Notes: generated from the letters alone by a model not told the origin. DNA of 64,000 nucleotides from Trileptium ribeirensis (GCA_030248225.1 JASANE010011869.1:1-64000), one strand, 5' to 3'. Shown: positions 47,521 through 59,883, counted from the first letter of the stretch. A program made the numbers and translations.

Positions 47521-47975
47521 CTATCGGCTTGAAATAAAATGCTAAAATCAAATGTTATATCAAATACTATATACGTGTACCGAATCACAGAATGTTGACG
47601 GACTGTAATCAATGTATAGAGAGCGATGTTTTCACGAAATTTTGAAAAAAAAACTAGCTAAACTCCTTCGCCACCCTGGTATAACCAATAACGAGTTTTC
47701 AAAAACATGTGCACAGAGGCGCCACTTTGTTGTAAATAAGGTTTTTTTAACCATCGGCTTGAAATAAAATGCTAAAATCCAATATTATATTTTTACTATA
47801 TGGGTGTACCGACTCACAGAATATTGACGCACTATAATCAATGTATAGAGTGTGTTGTTTTTGAGAGATTCTGAAAATACTAGCTAAAAACCAGCGTCAC
47901 CCTCGTTTTTCCTATAACGAGCTTTCAAAAAGATAATCACGGAGTTGACACTTTGTTGTAAATAGGGTTTTTTGA
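47521..47975. repeat. 230-bp tandem duplication, two diverged copies
   Basis: 47521-47750 and 47751-47975 both start atcggcttgaaataaaatgc and share ctcacagaat.ttgac, caatgtatagag, actagctaaa, caccct and cactttgttgtaaataggg. Many differences show an older duplication. It lies in a gene B intron, ending about 90 bases before the next exon. Confidence 0.85.
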
Positions 47976-48068
47976 TGACTAATCAGTTTATTTTTCAGTA
48001 TATTTGATTCTTTAGCTGTAGTTGTCATTAATATAAAAGTTACGTTTTAAGTCCTAAGTTTTACATAG

Positions 48069-48318
48069 GTGTCGGTGCATTATGGTGTTAAACAGAAACA
48101 TGTCACAGCAGTATCAACGGTCGATATAGAATTCATAAATGATTTAGCAAAATTTAAGGAAGTCATTGATCCACCGTTCACTTATGCGATAAACGGCTAC
48201 CGAGAAAATGTATCAGCTTCGGCATTAATGCTTGAATTCAATCTCATGTCGACTATTGATGAACCGCTATACAACGACGCTACGTTGGACGATACGTATT
48301 TAAGCAGTCAAACTGATG
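48069..48318 (+). CDS. gene B exon: middle segment of the CTLD (divergent)
   Basis: Acceptor ...aagttttacatag ends at 48068 and donor gtaatt starts at 48319. Phase 0 in, phase 1 out, as in gene A. It encodes 83 codons plus one base, longer than the gene A exon because of an N-terminal extension (HYGVKQKHVTAVSTVD...). The shared core is FTYAINGYRENVSASALM followed by DDTYLSSQTD. The extension could be partly intron if an inner acceptor (48095 ...gttaaacag or 48164 ...aatttaag, both also phase 0) is used. No WIGL, EPN or QPD motif is visible. The frame stays open past the donor to 48482, but paralogy places the end at 48318. Confidence 0.65.
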
Positions 48319-51300
48319 GTAATTACACACATAAGTGCAACAACATTTTACAAATTAAGGCACTCAGTAATGCAGTATATTATCTCATAAATTACATACG
48401 ACATCAAAAAGAACTGCTACAAAACTTGAAGAAAGAAAGCAGAGTCCATCTGAACATTATGTATTCTAGGAATCTTACTTAGCAATACAGAATTTCATAA
48501 AAAAATATTACAAAATAGTTAGAAAATGGAGTCAAAGGCCGAGGATGTTACATAACTTCGCATTTTTGGAATCATAAATATGCCGAAGGAAAATTGGACA
48601 AATGGCCCTAGTGTTACAGCTCAGCGTACAAATATTGGGAATATAGGTAAATCTAGGTAAGTCACAAAATCTGCCGGGTTATGGGTGTTTAACGGTGCGG
48701 ACAGATCACCGGCGTCGGATCAGGATTTTTACTATAAAACAGGTCACGAATCAAGAAACCGATCAACATTGGAATCAAAATGTTGTAACTTTATGTCAAT
48801 TTATATCAATTATGAATTGCTTAAAAACAATCCGCGACATGCAGTTAATTTTGTAGATGAAGGAATATCGATATATGGTAATGTACCTGTGGAGCCAGTC
48901 AACAGAAATATTTCAAGTGTTATAAATTAGGGTTTGTGCAAGTTTTCTCCTTGGTTGAATTTATACCTTGTCCTAAGACATAACCCCTGCACTTAGTTGA
49001 GCAAGTTTTTTCACACGGGCAGCAGATTAAATGTATACGTAACTATGCCACTGTTATAATGTTTACATATTGAACTTGTCACCCCGTAGGTTTTTCCTTT
49101 CCTGTTGCTTTATCTGACATTGCCAGTACGGCCACCACAGCCTGATAGTTTCTTTTGTCTGGTACAATCGCCGATGTACTACGCGAGTATTATGGTATAC
49201 ACGAGTTCCTCGTTTAGCTTTCGACAAATTAAGCTGCTCAGTTATCTCTAAAAATGTAAATGGTAACATTCTCTTAAAGCATTACGTTTTGAAGAATAAA
49301 ACATAATGGTACAGGATGCCAGCAGATTTAAAAATAAATGCTTTAACGAATTTTTGATAATTTAGTGAAATATATTGACTACATTTTGAGTCGCCCCAAC
49401 ATCAAAATTCTTGGTTTAAAATTGACATGAACTGTATTGAAAATTGCGATGTTTTATGCTATTTCTATGAACAAATTGAATTGTTCCCGTTATGACGTAT
49501 GTTATCTCATAGTTATGTTTGATCGTAGTAAACTAAAATGGGTGAACGATGACAAATCGATCCTTACGAGTAATTTTGTATACATTGAACAAAATCAAGA
49601 CAGGGGATTAAAATTAGACCATAAAATTTGTATACGCCTCTGTGAAGGCTTAGACAATTGGAGCGCATTGTAAAACCTAACGGCTGAATAAGAAATTAAA
49701 ATGTTAGAGCAAGTTTGCTCGAGCATCTAAACGTCCATTTATAGTATTTTCGGTATGCTCACTTGTACCAGGCCGTGTAGTTGTGTTTGATTGGTCAAAC
49801 TGGTGCAGAATGTTTTAAAATTAGCCGGATTCCTCAAAATCAAATTATGTACCGAAACAACGAAGTCAACTCTATGTGCTTTGAAATTGTAATTGACCCT
49901 TGCTAAACCAACCAGGACAGCATACTAAGTATTTAAATGAATAACTTTATTTGTTGCAACCAAATTTCAAATTATCCAATTCAAGACAGTATTCAACCTA
50001 GCAAAACATAACTTGGATGAAAGAGAAGCCCTTTATAATCTGGTTAAGCTGCCTCTTCTGGGTGCTGTATTAGAATCATACACCAAAGTGAAACTTCCTC
50101 AAGACTGAGCTGATCAAAATCCAAAACGAGGCGTTGCATCGCAACCAAGTAGCCGTTGGTACAATTTGAGTAAATAATGTTGGTCCTTAAGGTTTTCGAG
50201 ACTGTCCCTACGTTGACCCTAATAGGAAGGAAAGTCGACGTCGTGGAAACCAGAACGTGTACCTTTGGCGCAACTGGATGAGATCAGTTATGAGATAAAA
50301 CACACGAAATTTTTTGTCTCCGGACGTCCAGTATTTTGTGACATTCCATATCACTAAAACCGAGTTGAGGAATAAATCGTCTGAACTTCTTTAAGTTGGG
50401 GCGCACAGTTTTTTGGGACTGGAATTGGTCAGAGCGCCTCTGACAAAATGACTAATGACATTCATTAAGAACTTCTTCCTATTGATGAAATTTACCAGAG
50501 TCAGTAAACAAGAGAAACCTGTTAAAATTCCCTGAGAAAAATAATAAAATTGCAAAATTTACAATAAAATAATAAAATTGCAATTGTTGTTGCAAAATTT
50601 ACGAAATTTGACATTGGAACGTGATTATCAGAGCCTGGACTGTACTGGGTCAGGAATTTGTTTTGAGGAGGTTGTGAAACAAATATTCAGGCATTGAAAA
50701 TATCCCATTAGCCGAAATAAGAAAATTCCATGACCCTAATTAGAGAGCAAATATTGAAACCCATCGCCAGATATCGACAGAAACCATGTGACGGTCGCAT
50801 AGTAACTTATCGACTTGCAACCGAAACAACTTTCCAATAATCGAGAGAATATACAAATAAAATGAGACATGCTATATTCAAAATTAGACTAAAATCAATT
50901 AAATTAAATTACGTCAGCGGTCATAGGCCTAATTTGACTTTCACGAATGGTCGCTCAATTTTATCTAATGTGTAAGCGTGCCGTTTAAAGTGAACCCTGT
51001 CAACTGAAATGAAACTATCAATTGAAGAGGATAGATAAAATGTTACCTTAAGCTTTAATTTCTTCTGCTGACCCTTTCAGGAAATTTATTGTGCTCAATT
51101 CGAAAAGACCGTTGAGAAGGGATTTCCCTAAATTTGATATATTTTTTCAAAACTTATTAGTGTTAGGCTTACTAGACAAAATTGCATCTTAACACTTTAG
51201 CCCAAGTTGAAATCAGTCAAAATTGAGTGGTTCAGAACAAGACCAAATTATGCCTAATGGCTGGGCGTGTAAAAATTCTAGTCTACTCACGAATCAAAGA

Positions 51301-54036
51301 ACTCATACGAACTAGCAATGTTTAATAATCAAGAAAAAAGCAATAAAATTAACCAGGTACCTTGTGTACCCAATTTCCACTGTGCGTGTGTTATAGCGCA
51401 TCTAGGTAAAATCATTTTATAAGTCAAAATGTGTACCTGATCGTACATTTTCCAATTATTCATGTTCATAAAGTGCTGATTCGGCCTCTGAACCGAATAT
51501 GAGAAATCAACTTCGGACGTGATCACGTTCTCGACATCAAGATTAGATTCAGCAACGCTTGCAGAATTCTACGTCCCTTGAGCATACAGCAGTACAGTTA
51601 GTAAATGTTTCTTATAATAACCGCGAATTCTAACCAAAATACCCACCGGAATAGTTATAAAACATTCAGTACAATTGGTTGTACAAGCACTGAACTGTCA
51701 ATTCATGCATTTCAGTGAAAACGTGATAATGCATTGTCATTTGAGTAATAATATTTTCTCGTACGTAACGATTTGCCTTCAATCTGTACAGATTTCTAAC
51801 ACAAGCTCACTAAATATAATACTAATAAAATCCCCTTGTGTCATTAAGGTAAATGACCGTATCAGTGTTTACTGTCCTTAGGCGAGCAAGCTAGATAGGC
51901 ACCCCTCTTCCGAGATGATGTACAGAAGGTGACGCAAAATGTTCCATTGGTACGTGCGTTGTTGACACCAAAATTTCGTGTTCGGAAATTCTGACCAAAA
52001 CAGAATTCTATTGCCCTACCATCTTAAGATAAAATTAGCCAGAGTTGATCATACTGGCCAAGCTGTAGATAAGCATAAAACAAAAATTTACGCAACGTTC
52101 CGCTGCGAGCTAAAAAAATTAAAATGTTCTCTTGCACAGCAAAACAGTTCAAGTTACTCTCTCTACTTTAATGCCGTTGAAGTGTCAAGAAAGTTTTATC
52201 GCCACAGTTTTACACCCATAACCCTCTATATGAAGTATGACTTTTAGGCATCTAACTTTCTAGCCGAACACAGAACTAAACTGGCATCTTCGAACGAGCT
52301 CAGTGCCGTTCAAACTTTGTCGAGGAAAAAAAGGGCAGTGTTTGCAGTCAGGTCGAGCACGCCAAGCAGCAACCTGAGAATCTAAAATCAAATAGATCAA
52401 GATCAAATGGATAAATAAGTGACCAAAACAATAAAATTTAATGCCGTACGGCCTCACTCCAACTTACCAATGTTGACAAACATTGATAAGACAACAGGTT
52501 GCTGTTCAAAAACAATCTGCATAATTGTAGAAAAAAACAGCAATAACCTCAAAAGTTGTAAGTTTTGAATTTTTCCCAAAACTGTCGATGAGTCGAATGT
52601 TGGATTCCCGAACTCAGCTGGTTCCATTCAATTTGTACTGCTGTGTTTGTGCCTAATTTTGGCAACGAACGAAAATGTACGACAGTCGATGAATGATAAT
52701 TGTAGCTGCGAACTGACCAGGGCGTGGTCCAACTGAATGAAGCCGCCGCCGGGAAATTCCCATGTTTGTCGCTGGCGCTGCTTGTGCCTGAAATTGCTAT
52801 TCACGAGGCTTAGATTTTAAGGAACCGCGCCGCATAAATATATATTTATACATATATAACATTATTGTAACAAAGTAACATTATTTGTAGCATTGTATAT
52901 ATAATTTTTTGTATATATTTGTTTTATACACATACTTTTTAACGTTAGTAACATCGTTGTCTCCCCACAAATAGCGAAATATTGGGCACAGGTATTTTTA
53001 GACAAATGTAAGAAAAATGAATGTATGCCATTTACAAAATAACTATGTATCAATTTACAGGTTGCTGTTTGATGATACCAAATACTCTCGTGTTGAATTG
53101 TCTCAAAACATTCACATGGTCTTATGAACTATGTAGTACGAAGCTCTAAATTAATAATTACACATTGTTAAGCGCTATTCGACTGATATTGCCGCAAAGT
53201 GGATTCCACACTGTATTGCTGGCACTTGCAAGTTGGGCTTTGGAGGAGCGTTTAGCTGTGAATTATTTGGCCTTACGTCATTTGTAAGCTATACGATGGT
53301 ACATACATGCTCAAGATACGAGTAATAGGAGACGTCTGATGCTCACGAGGTGATCCTTTGGCCCTGAGCGGATTTCCCCTATTTTTGCCAAAATTGTGCT
53401 TATGACTAATGTTTTCTCCGCGCGGCTTTGGCGCAGAGAAGGGGGCGAAGCCTCAACGGGGGATCAGGATACTTCGGGGGGAAGGGGCTGGGGGGTCGGG
53501 TCCCCGAGTCTCCAGTGGAAGGGGGTCCGAGCCTTAGGGACAATGATTCATGTCTCCACCGCCCTCGAGAGCATGTATGGGATGATGACACGGTGCTGTG
53601 CCTTTGTCACTTTGCATGTCGTGGCTGATTGGCAATGATTCATGATAAGCCAAGAACACTACTATGTAATAGTTGAACTACAGCGTACCTGAACTTCTGT
53701 TTATTTTGGACTGAACCTGAACTTTATCAACAACGTCATTGAGTAGACCCAATGCGAAATAAATCAGTTTTAGTTTTACTGCAACCAATCGGGGAACCAT
53801 AAACACTAAACGGTGATTTTGTGTTATGTTGGATAATTCCGCGCAAAGGCTAACGCAGGTTGGATTTACTGCGACGGCAAATTTTAATGTATATCGTTAG
53901 TGCATTTATGCAAACGACATCACGACACATCGTCATATAAAACTGAGATTAGATTGCATAATTGCTGTTACTATATTTTAGAAATTTTTTCGCATGTTTT
54001 GTTTAGAATTACAGTCGGCATGCTTTTTCATTTCAG
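48319..54036. other. long gene B intron; repeats and unsupported ORFs
   Basis: 48990-49034 repeats the cggcagcagatta-type segment found at 5768 and 6601. An 81-codon ORF at 48685-48930 (CCNFMSIYINYELL...) looks protein-like but is unrecognised and lacks splice context. 50535-50605 has a small aataaaattgcaa duplication. 53430-53530 is a G-rich patch with overlapping spurious ORFs on both strands. No exon shared with gene A was found. Confidence 0.4.
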
Positions 54037-54159
54037 CCGTTAAATTTTCATTTGGAACTGCGCAATGCGCTGGCCTAGTTGTTGAACCGCCGACTGGGAA
54101 AATATACGCCACAGCAAAAGCATCGTGTAATACCCACTACCTGGGTTTGTGTCAAGCGC
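54037..54159 (+). CDS. gene B exon: C-type lectin-like domain, C-terminal part
   Basis: Acceptor ...tttttcatttcag ends at 54036 and donor gtaagt starts at 54160. Phase 1 in and out, 123 bases, identical in length to gene A's exon. It encodes VKFSFGTAQC, AGLVVEPPTGKIYATAKASC and NTHYLGLC, giving cysteines 4-6 of the long-form lectin fold. With the other two CTLD exons this completes one domain of six cysteines. Calcium-binding WND is absent. The open frame continues to 54263 through the intron, which is chance. Confidence 0.85.
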
Positions 54160-54838
54160 GTAAGTGGATTGATTTTCATATCAAATCAAAGTTCATGTAT
54201 GGCTTTGGTTACTTCTTAGCACTCTACTTGTCTAGATGTAGATGTAACAAACTTAACTACTAGAGATGAAAGACTTAATGTTTATTAGAGCTATTCGTAA
54301 AATTTTAGTACTCTGTCGGTATCTGCAATGAAACAAAAGTACAAAATATGTACTATTTCGTGTGAAACCTGTATGACCACAGCTTATCCTAAAACAAAAG
54401 TTTACAGAGGATTCTTTTTTAAAAAAATTGCTCACCGCTATGCTATGTTAAATGATACTTGTAGCAGTGAATAAACTAATGGACAACAAAGCTCAGCAAC
54501 ATCTATGTCAATATCCTAGATAAACCATTGTAATATATAAACTATACAAGTTTATAGGTCGAAATCACTATTTTAGATATAAGCTATATCGCTAATATGA
54601 TTTCGAAACAGTTAAGGCTCAGGGGCGTCGCAAAAGGGGTTTGCAGGAGGTGCCGACCCTTCCCAGTTTTCACTGACAAACGTTAAAATATTAACTGATC
54701 GCGATATCACAAAATGAATGTAAACGATCTGCACCGTCCAATTTTCGCCGCCTTTGCTCCAATTTTAAAGAGCATGCGACGCCCCTGCTTAGTCAGGAAA
54801 GTTTGAGGACACAGAAGGCCCTCCGACTTGAATAGCTG

Positions 54839-55063
54839 TTGTAACACAGCTTATATAGTTAATGCCGTGCATCAAAATAACTTGACGCATGGTTAGCTAA
54901 ATTAGCTGTATTACGACTCAGTTGTAGCACAGCTAGGCGCGCGTCAAGTGATTTGTACGCACGGTTGTGTTGTGTAACTCCTTCAAACTCGTGCTGACGC
55001 ACTCGTCTGAACTCGTCACAACCGTACGTACAAATCACTTAACGCACGATAGCTGTGCTACAA
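54839..55063. mobile_element. foldback MITE, family M1, copy 2
   Basis: Matches 8028-8251 from end to end (225 against 224 bases). The palindromic part is 54922-55063: ttgtagcacagc... gtgatttgtacgcacgg at the left, ccgtacgtacaaatcac... gctgtgctacaa at the right. The loop ctcgtgctgacgcactcgtc is the same as in copy 1. It lies in the gene B intron between CTLD-C and CCP. Confidence 0.85.
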
Positions 55064-56302
55064 TTATTACTTGTATGCCCGTGTGACGTGTGACACAGCA
55101 ATGTTTGCAGTTTTGTCACTTAAAAAGCCGGACCAAATATAAGTTTTTATGTTTACCTCAATTGGTTATATTTAAATATTTCGTATTGCTCTTAATGAAG
55201 CATCGGTTGACATATTTAGGGAAATCGAATTTCATCATAATTGATCCAAATACGCTCAAAAGTGCAAATATTAAAACTCAAGCAATTTATAAATCATTTA
55301 CAGTTAAGAAGTAAAATTGCTGTAAACATAAGGTATAGCTGTAAAAAGATAGGTCGCCCTTATCTGAATCTCCCATCTAGGACAGGGCCAAAAAATTTCG
55401 GCCCAACTCTTCGTTCAGGAGCTTTGATTTGCTGGCGAATGTTAGTGTTCGAGTACCATCAGTATAATTCTCAAACAAGAATACAGACACTATAAAAATC
55501 TGGAAAAAGTTATATTGGCTACTAGTAAGATACAACCGACAGTACCAAAAGATGGTATGAATAAGATTCCGAATTTTTTTATCTATAGTAAACGAGGAAT
55601 CGTGATTATGTTAGTTAAGTACAGATATATACGCTGCCTGCAGCACAATATAATACTGGTAAAATAAAAAAACCGGACAGACCCTTGGCAAATTATAGGA
55701 ACCTAAATAGCAAAATTTTCATTGATATTGGATGAAAAGGTTTCGGGTGCCAGTGCCGCAGGGACGATACTACGGTTTGAGCCGCGAAAACTTGCGCTAA
55801 ATGTAGCCTTACACGATGTGGCTGCAACGAAATTAGTACAGTTGTAAGCATTAAATGCATTCACACTAATATGGTGGTAAAAATAATATCTCCCGAGAAC
55901 TCCGCTACTCTCCCTCTGACAGGTTACCCCCGACCTTTCCCCCTGAAGGCGCTGCATTCGCCGAAACCATAGGTGCCGGATCAATTAAATTTTGAATCAT
56001 GTCAATATACACGCTCTACCAAATATTTTTTTAAATTGTTTTTCAAATCGGACTGTGCAATAAATATCGGTGATGGGAGAGGCGTATATACGCTATATCT
56101 TGTAACAATCCAGTCCTATATTAATTAGTTCACTGTGTATACATGTGTATTTCTACATGTGCCGCTTGTGCTTTCCACTATGTTCAGCAACTATATCATT
56201 GTACAGGTGCAATCTTAAAAATGTATTTAGATATGCAAGCCGAGTGCGCTGTTCCATGATAATCGATTTCTTTTAGAATATAAAATCTGACTACATGTTT
56301 AG
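55064..56302. other. gene B intron; nothing supported
   Basis: A 93-codon minus-strand ORF at 55703-55984 and + strand ORFs at 55090-55495 show no domain. 55890-55980 is moderately GC-rich and shares a phrase with 18150. Confidence 0.4.
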
Positions 56303-56491
56303 CTATGCCTTGCGACGTTCAGTGTCCAACGCTTATGGGGCCTGAATTCGGAAACATATCGATAAATGAGATATCAGTTCCGGGCGACATAGCAACGTTT
56401 ACCTGTTCATCATCGTATACTCTCGATGGAAAGTCGACACTAACATGCCTGGAATCTGGTGATTGGAGCGATACTTCACCTGTCTGTATAG
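56303..56491 (+). CDS. gene B exon: sushi/CCP domain
   Basis: Acceptor ...tacatgtttag ends at 56302 and donor gtaagc starts at 56492. Phase 1 in and out, 189 bases, the same as gene A. It encodes VQCPTLMGPEFGNISI, then IATFTC, STLTCLESGDWSDTSPVC: four CCP cysteines with the conserved Trp, plus the extra leading Cys (MPC) also seen in gene A. It follows the CTLD-C exon by about 2.1 kb, close to the spacing in gene A (about 1.9 kb). Confidence 0.9.
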
Positions 56492-57029
56492 GTAAGCCAA
56501 TTAATAAACCTTTTCGAGTATAAGCGTAAGCGAATGAAGACTTGTAATACTCTAAAAAGGAACCGATTATGATAGTACTGAGAACAATAAGGAATAACTC
56601 TACATCCAATTTCGGATCCAACTTGAAGTTTCTGAACAGATATTTTGAAAACTAGCAGTAACAGCAGGCTTTTGTTAAATTATTTAGCTCAGTAACCTGT
56701 AGTAAAATCAGGAACACATTCAACAAAAAACTTGTACCTGGAATGCTCTATAGAATGCAATGAGCATGGATGCTATGATAACTCTAGATATTCAACGAGT
56801 CCAGAAATATAAAAAATATATTATCAATTTGAGCAATAAACTTAAGATAACGACAATGATAATTTTAACCACAAAACGATTGAAGTTTTAGAATGATAAT
56901 ATTATTAATGAACAGCAAACGCCGTAACACTCAACGTAATCAAAATGTATTAATATTTATCCAATCCTTCCCAAATCAATAGACTTTTTACCAAAGCTAC
57001 GAAATAAAATATTTTCTATTATATACCAG

Positions 57030-57089
57030 TTCACGCCTTTGTTATTACACCTGCTTTAAGATTGTATAATAATGGAACAGTGGTTATAA
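57030..57089 (+). CDS. possible cassette exon of gene B
   Basis: After an acceptor-like ttttctattatataccag (ending 57029), a phase 1 frame reads HAFVITPALRLYNNGTVVI and meets a GTGAAG donor-like site at 57090, which would make a symmetric 60-base exon. Without that donor the frame stays open to TAA at 57128-57130. No counterpart is visible in gene A. Confidence 0.2.
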
Positions 57090-58082
57090 GTGAAGACTTG
57101 AGACGGCAATTGAGTAATCTAAAAACATAATCTATTAGGCCTCAGCGGAACAGTAAAACGTTCTTTGTGATTCGATTTTTATAAACACGTTGGTTGGGAT
57201 CTTATACAATACAATATATACAAATTTGTTCAGCTCCTATGGTACATACGACATTTTACATTTACTGCAGTGCTCTGCTTCTGAAACGCGTTCATACGAC
57301 TCGAGAATGAGAATTCATTAAGCGTCGTCCGCACAGCGTGCTCACTAGCGTTCGCAGAACATTGAAAACACGTGTATAAGGTAGAAAATTCGCATAAAAG
57401 GAAATAAATAACGTGAAGTAATAATAAACCTGACCTTTGTTTTATGAGCTTTCTATTTATAAAATGTAACTTATCACATTGGTGTAATAGACGGAATCAC
57501 ACAGTTCTCAAAGACACATTCATTATAAAACCGACTGTAAAATCCTCTATTTTTCAAGCAAATCTGTAAATTTGATAAGTTATCCTCCGCAAAAATTGTT
57601 GGAGCTCAAGCAACATACTCCACTGGAAGCACGATCAAAGCATTTACATTATACTCGCATCCGGCTAACACCAGAGCAAAAGTAAATTCAATTTACGGCA
57701 ATTAACGTAAAACCAAAACTGCTATTGTTATATGGTTCATCTGTGTCTTAAATATGATTATCTTCACAATCACTGTATTGTAATGTCGGAATATGCATAT
57801 ATTGTCATATAATAAATTATAGCATGTAAATAAAAATATTGTCACAAAATAAATTATAATATGAAAATTTTAATCTGTCATCAAGAATTTTCTACATTAT
57901 CTAACTTTAACACGAATGTACATCAACATCACCATTTATCAGCGTATCTCGACGTTATATAGTAAAAAAATCGCTGGATACTGGAAATCTGATGAAAATT
58001 TCGTTGACATTTCTATTATATATCAAACACTTCAAGAAAAGCGCTTTGAATTACGAGACATCCAACTTTAGACAGTGTAACT

Positions 58083-58290
58083 TTTAGTGCCAGAAGTGAC
58101 ATGTGTGTTATGCCGCTCTCGATATACTAAGCCTTAAGCTTAGCCTTACCCTAAGCTTAGGTCCTTATTTATATATAAGCGTTGCACCAAGCTCAAGTCT
58201 AAATGTTGACAAATTCCCCGATACCCCCAGCACTAAAGTTTTTCTTTTTAATTTCGCTATAGCGCCCGGTCACTAACGGCAATATAAGCC
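58083..58290. mobile_element. MITE, family M4, diverged copy
   Basis: Contains ttatgccgctctcgatata + ctaagcc, taagcttaggtcc, cccccagcactaaag and tatagcgcccggtcacta in the order seen at 34257-34453. The terminal repeats have decayed. Confidence 0.6.
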
Positions 58291-58953
58291 GAATTTCAAA
58301 TATAATTGTTTTACTTGCAGTATCTTGGTAGGATGTATTGGGGATAAAGTCTTTATGGCAACTGCATCACCGTATAGTTCATTTGATATGTATGACTACA
58401 AAAGTACGACAATGAAAATTGAACCATCTCAATGCCCTAATGTTTATTTGAATCTGAATTTACATTATTTTTGTGTAGTAGTTGACGTTGTGTTTGCTAT
58501 TTGGCTACATGAAATCAGTGCTCACTATATGTGGTATATACCGATTTGTTGGCTGTTCGCTATGCTATGAAACTTGAATTGGAAAAACTGTCATAGACCA
58601 TGATTGATAACTTACAACTTAGTGGAATGTTATTTTTATTTTGAATTTTTAAACATGTAGAATATTACTGCTCTGAAACGTCGTCAAAAATAATTCAACT
58701 CTTGATACACTTATAATTACTGTATCGTGCAATATTTGCCAAAATCGAACCGACGCCAGGGATTCAAACTTGTTTATGTGACTGTATGATTGTATGTGGC
58801 GTGTGCCAAACATTCTGAAGCGAGCGAACAGCACAACACGTGCAACCGAACAATATACGAAATACTGAGTTAACGCCCCTTCTCTCAATGTACACTCTTC
58901 CCGTTTGAAAGTACTGGGCATTAGTGGAATAAGGATGATTCTGATAATTCTAG

Positions 58954-59529
58954 TTACTACAACAACCACTACCACAACGACCACAACCACTACAAGTACT
59001 ACCACACCGACTACAACTACAACAACAACGACTTCTACAACAACTACTACTACTACAACCACAACTACTACGACAACGACTACGACCACATCTACTGCGA
59101 CAACGACCACAACTACAACTACAACAAGCACAACTACGAGTACGACCACAACTACTACAACTACCACAACTACTACGACTACAACCACGACTACCACAAC
59201 CACAAGCACAACTACGAGTACTACCACAACTACTACTACCACAACCACTACTACGACTACGACCACAACTACTACAACTACCACAACGACTACGACTACA
59301 ACTACGGCAACTACTACGACTACCACGACTTCAACCACAACTACTTCCACCACAACCACAAGTACTTCGACCACAACCACAACTACTTCGACCACAACCA
59401 CAACAACTTCGACCACAACCACTACTTCTACGACTACAAAAACAACTACAACAAAGAGGACAACAACAGTCAAAACTACTAACCCAAAAACAGCTGCTGT
59501 AATCACGACTACTACGCTTTCAATCCAAG
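58954..59529 (+). CDS. gene B exon: long Thr-rich mucin-like segment
   Basis: Acceptor ...tgataattctag ends at 58953 and donor gtaaaa starts at 59530. Phase 1 in and out, 576 bases (192 codons). About 150 codons are nearly all ACN with scattered Ser, Pro and Ala, followed by a Lys/Thr-rich tail (KTTTTKRTTTVKTT) and AAVITTTTLSIQ. This suits an O-glycosylated stalk. It is 3.7 times the gene A exon, so the tract has expanded or contracted since duplication. The codon mix (aca, act, acc, acg) is varied, unlike a fresh microsatellite. The opposite-strand 302-codon poly-Val ORF is its shadow. Confidence 0.8.
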
Positions 59530-59725
59530 GTAAAATGTTTATTACGATAATGAACATAGATGTATAATGTTAAAAATGCTACCGTGAAAAGGAATGATCA
59601 CGTTGGTAGAAAATTTCAACGACGACTAAGTAGCAAAATTGTTTCAAGCAATTAATAATAGTTTGCTCAAATCAATTGTGTCACTGTAATTAATATTAAA
59701 TAGTCACGCCATCTACTTTTTTCAG

Positions 59726-59805
59726 GAAACAACTTAATGCTCGCTATTATTAACAGATGCCTCATTTTCATCGCAAATACTGATTGTACAAACCCACCAA
59801 AATAA
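59726..59805 (+). CDS. candidate last coding exon of gene B
   Basis: Acceptor ...atctacttttttcag ends at 59725. In the phase left by the Thr-rich exon (1) the frame reads NNLMLAIINRCLIFIANTDC and ends at TAA 59803-59805. The middle is hydrophobic but short for a membrane span. A poly(A) signal AATAAA lies about 73 bases after the stop. Agreement of acceptor, phase and poly(A) signal is encouraging. Gene A has a similar acceptor and opening phrase only at 35143, before its Thr-rich exon, so homology is unclear. Confidence 0.45.
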
Positions 59806-59877
59806 TTATTCATAAATTAATACAGAAATATTGCCACAAATTTCAAAGACATAAATCAAGATTCAGGATTCCATCAA

Positions 59878-59883
59878 AATAAA
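59878..59883 (+). promoter_or_regulatory. possible poly(A) signal of gene B
   Basis: AATAAA about 73 bases downstream of the candidate stop at 59803-59805. Such hexamers are common in AT-rich DNA, so its weight depends on the exon call. Confidence 0.35.

Noticed and set aside
48319..48482. Extension of the gene B middle exon to its stop at 48482
   Set aside because: Paralogy and the GTAATT donor place the exon end at 48318 in the phase needed by the next exon; the rest is chance open frame.
49063..49269. Minus-strand 68-codon ORF (RLWWPYWQCQIK), considered as a FLYWCH-like zinc finger
   Set aside because: The Cys/His spacing does not fit and no flanking transposon gene is visible.
53396..53638. 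Three overlapping ORFs in a G-rich patch
   Set aside because: Open on both strands only because the patch is stop-poor; no domain, no paralogue in gene A.
55703..55984. 93-codon minus-strand ORF
   Set aside because: No recognisable domain, splice context or counterpart in gene A; composition reflects a GC-rich repeat-like patch.
58325..58570. 81-codon ORF after an acceptor-like tacttgcag, considered as a gene B exon
   Set aside because: In the phase required by the CCP exon it stops after a few codons; the open frame is in another phase and lacks a paralogue.
58649..59557. 302-codon minus-strand poly-Val ORF
   Set aside because: It is the antisense shadow of the ACN (Thr) codon tract of the gene B mucin-like exon; no start context or domain.
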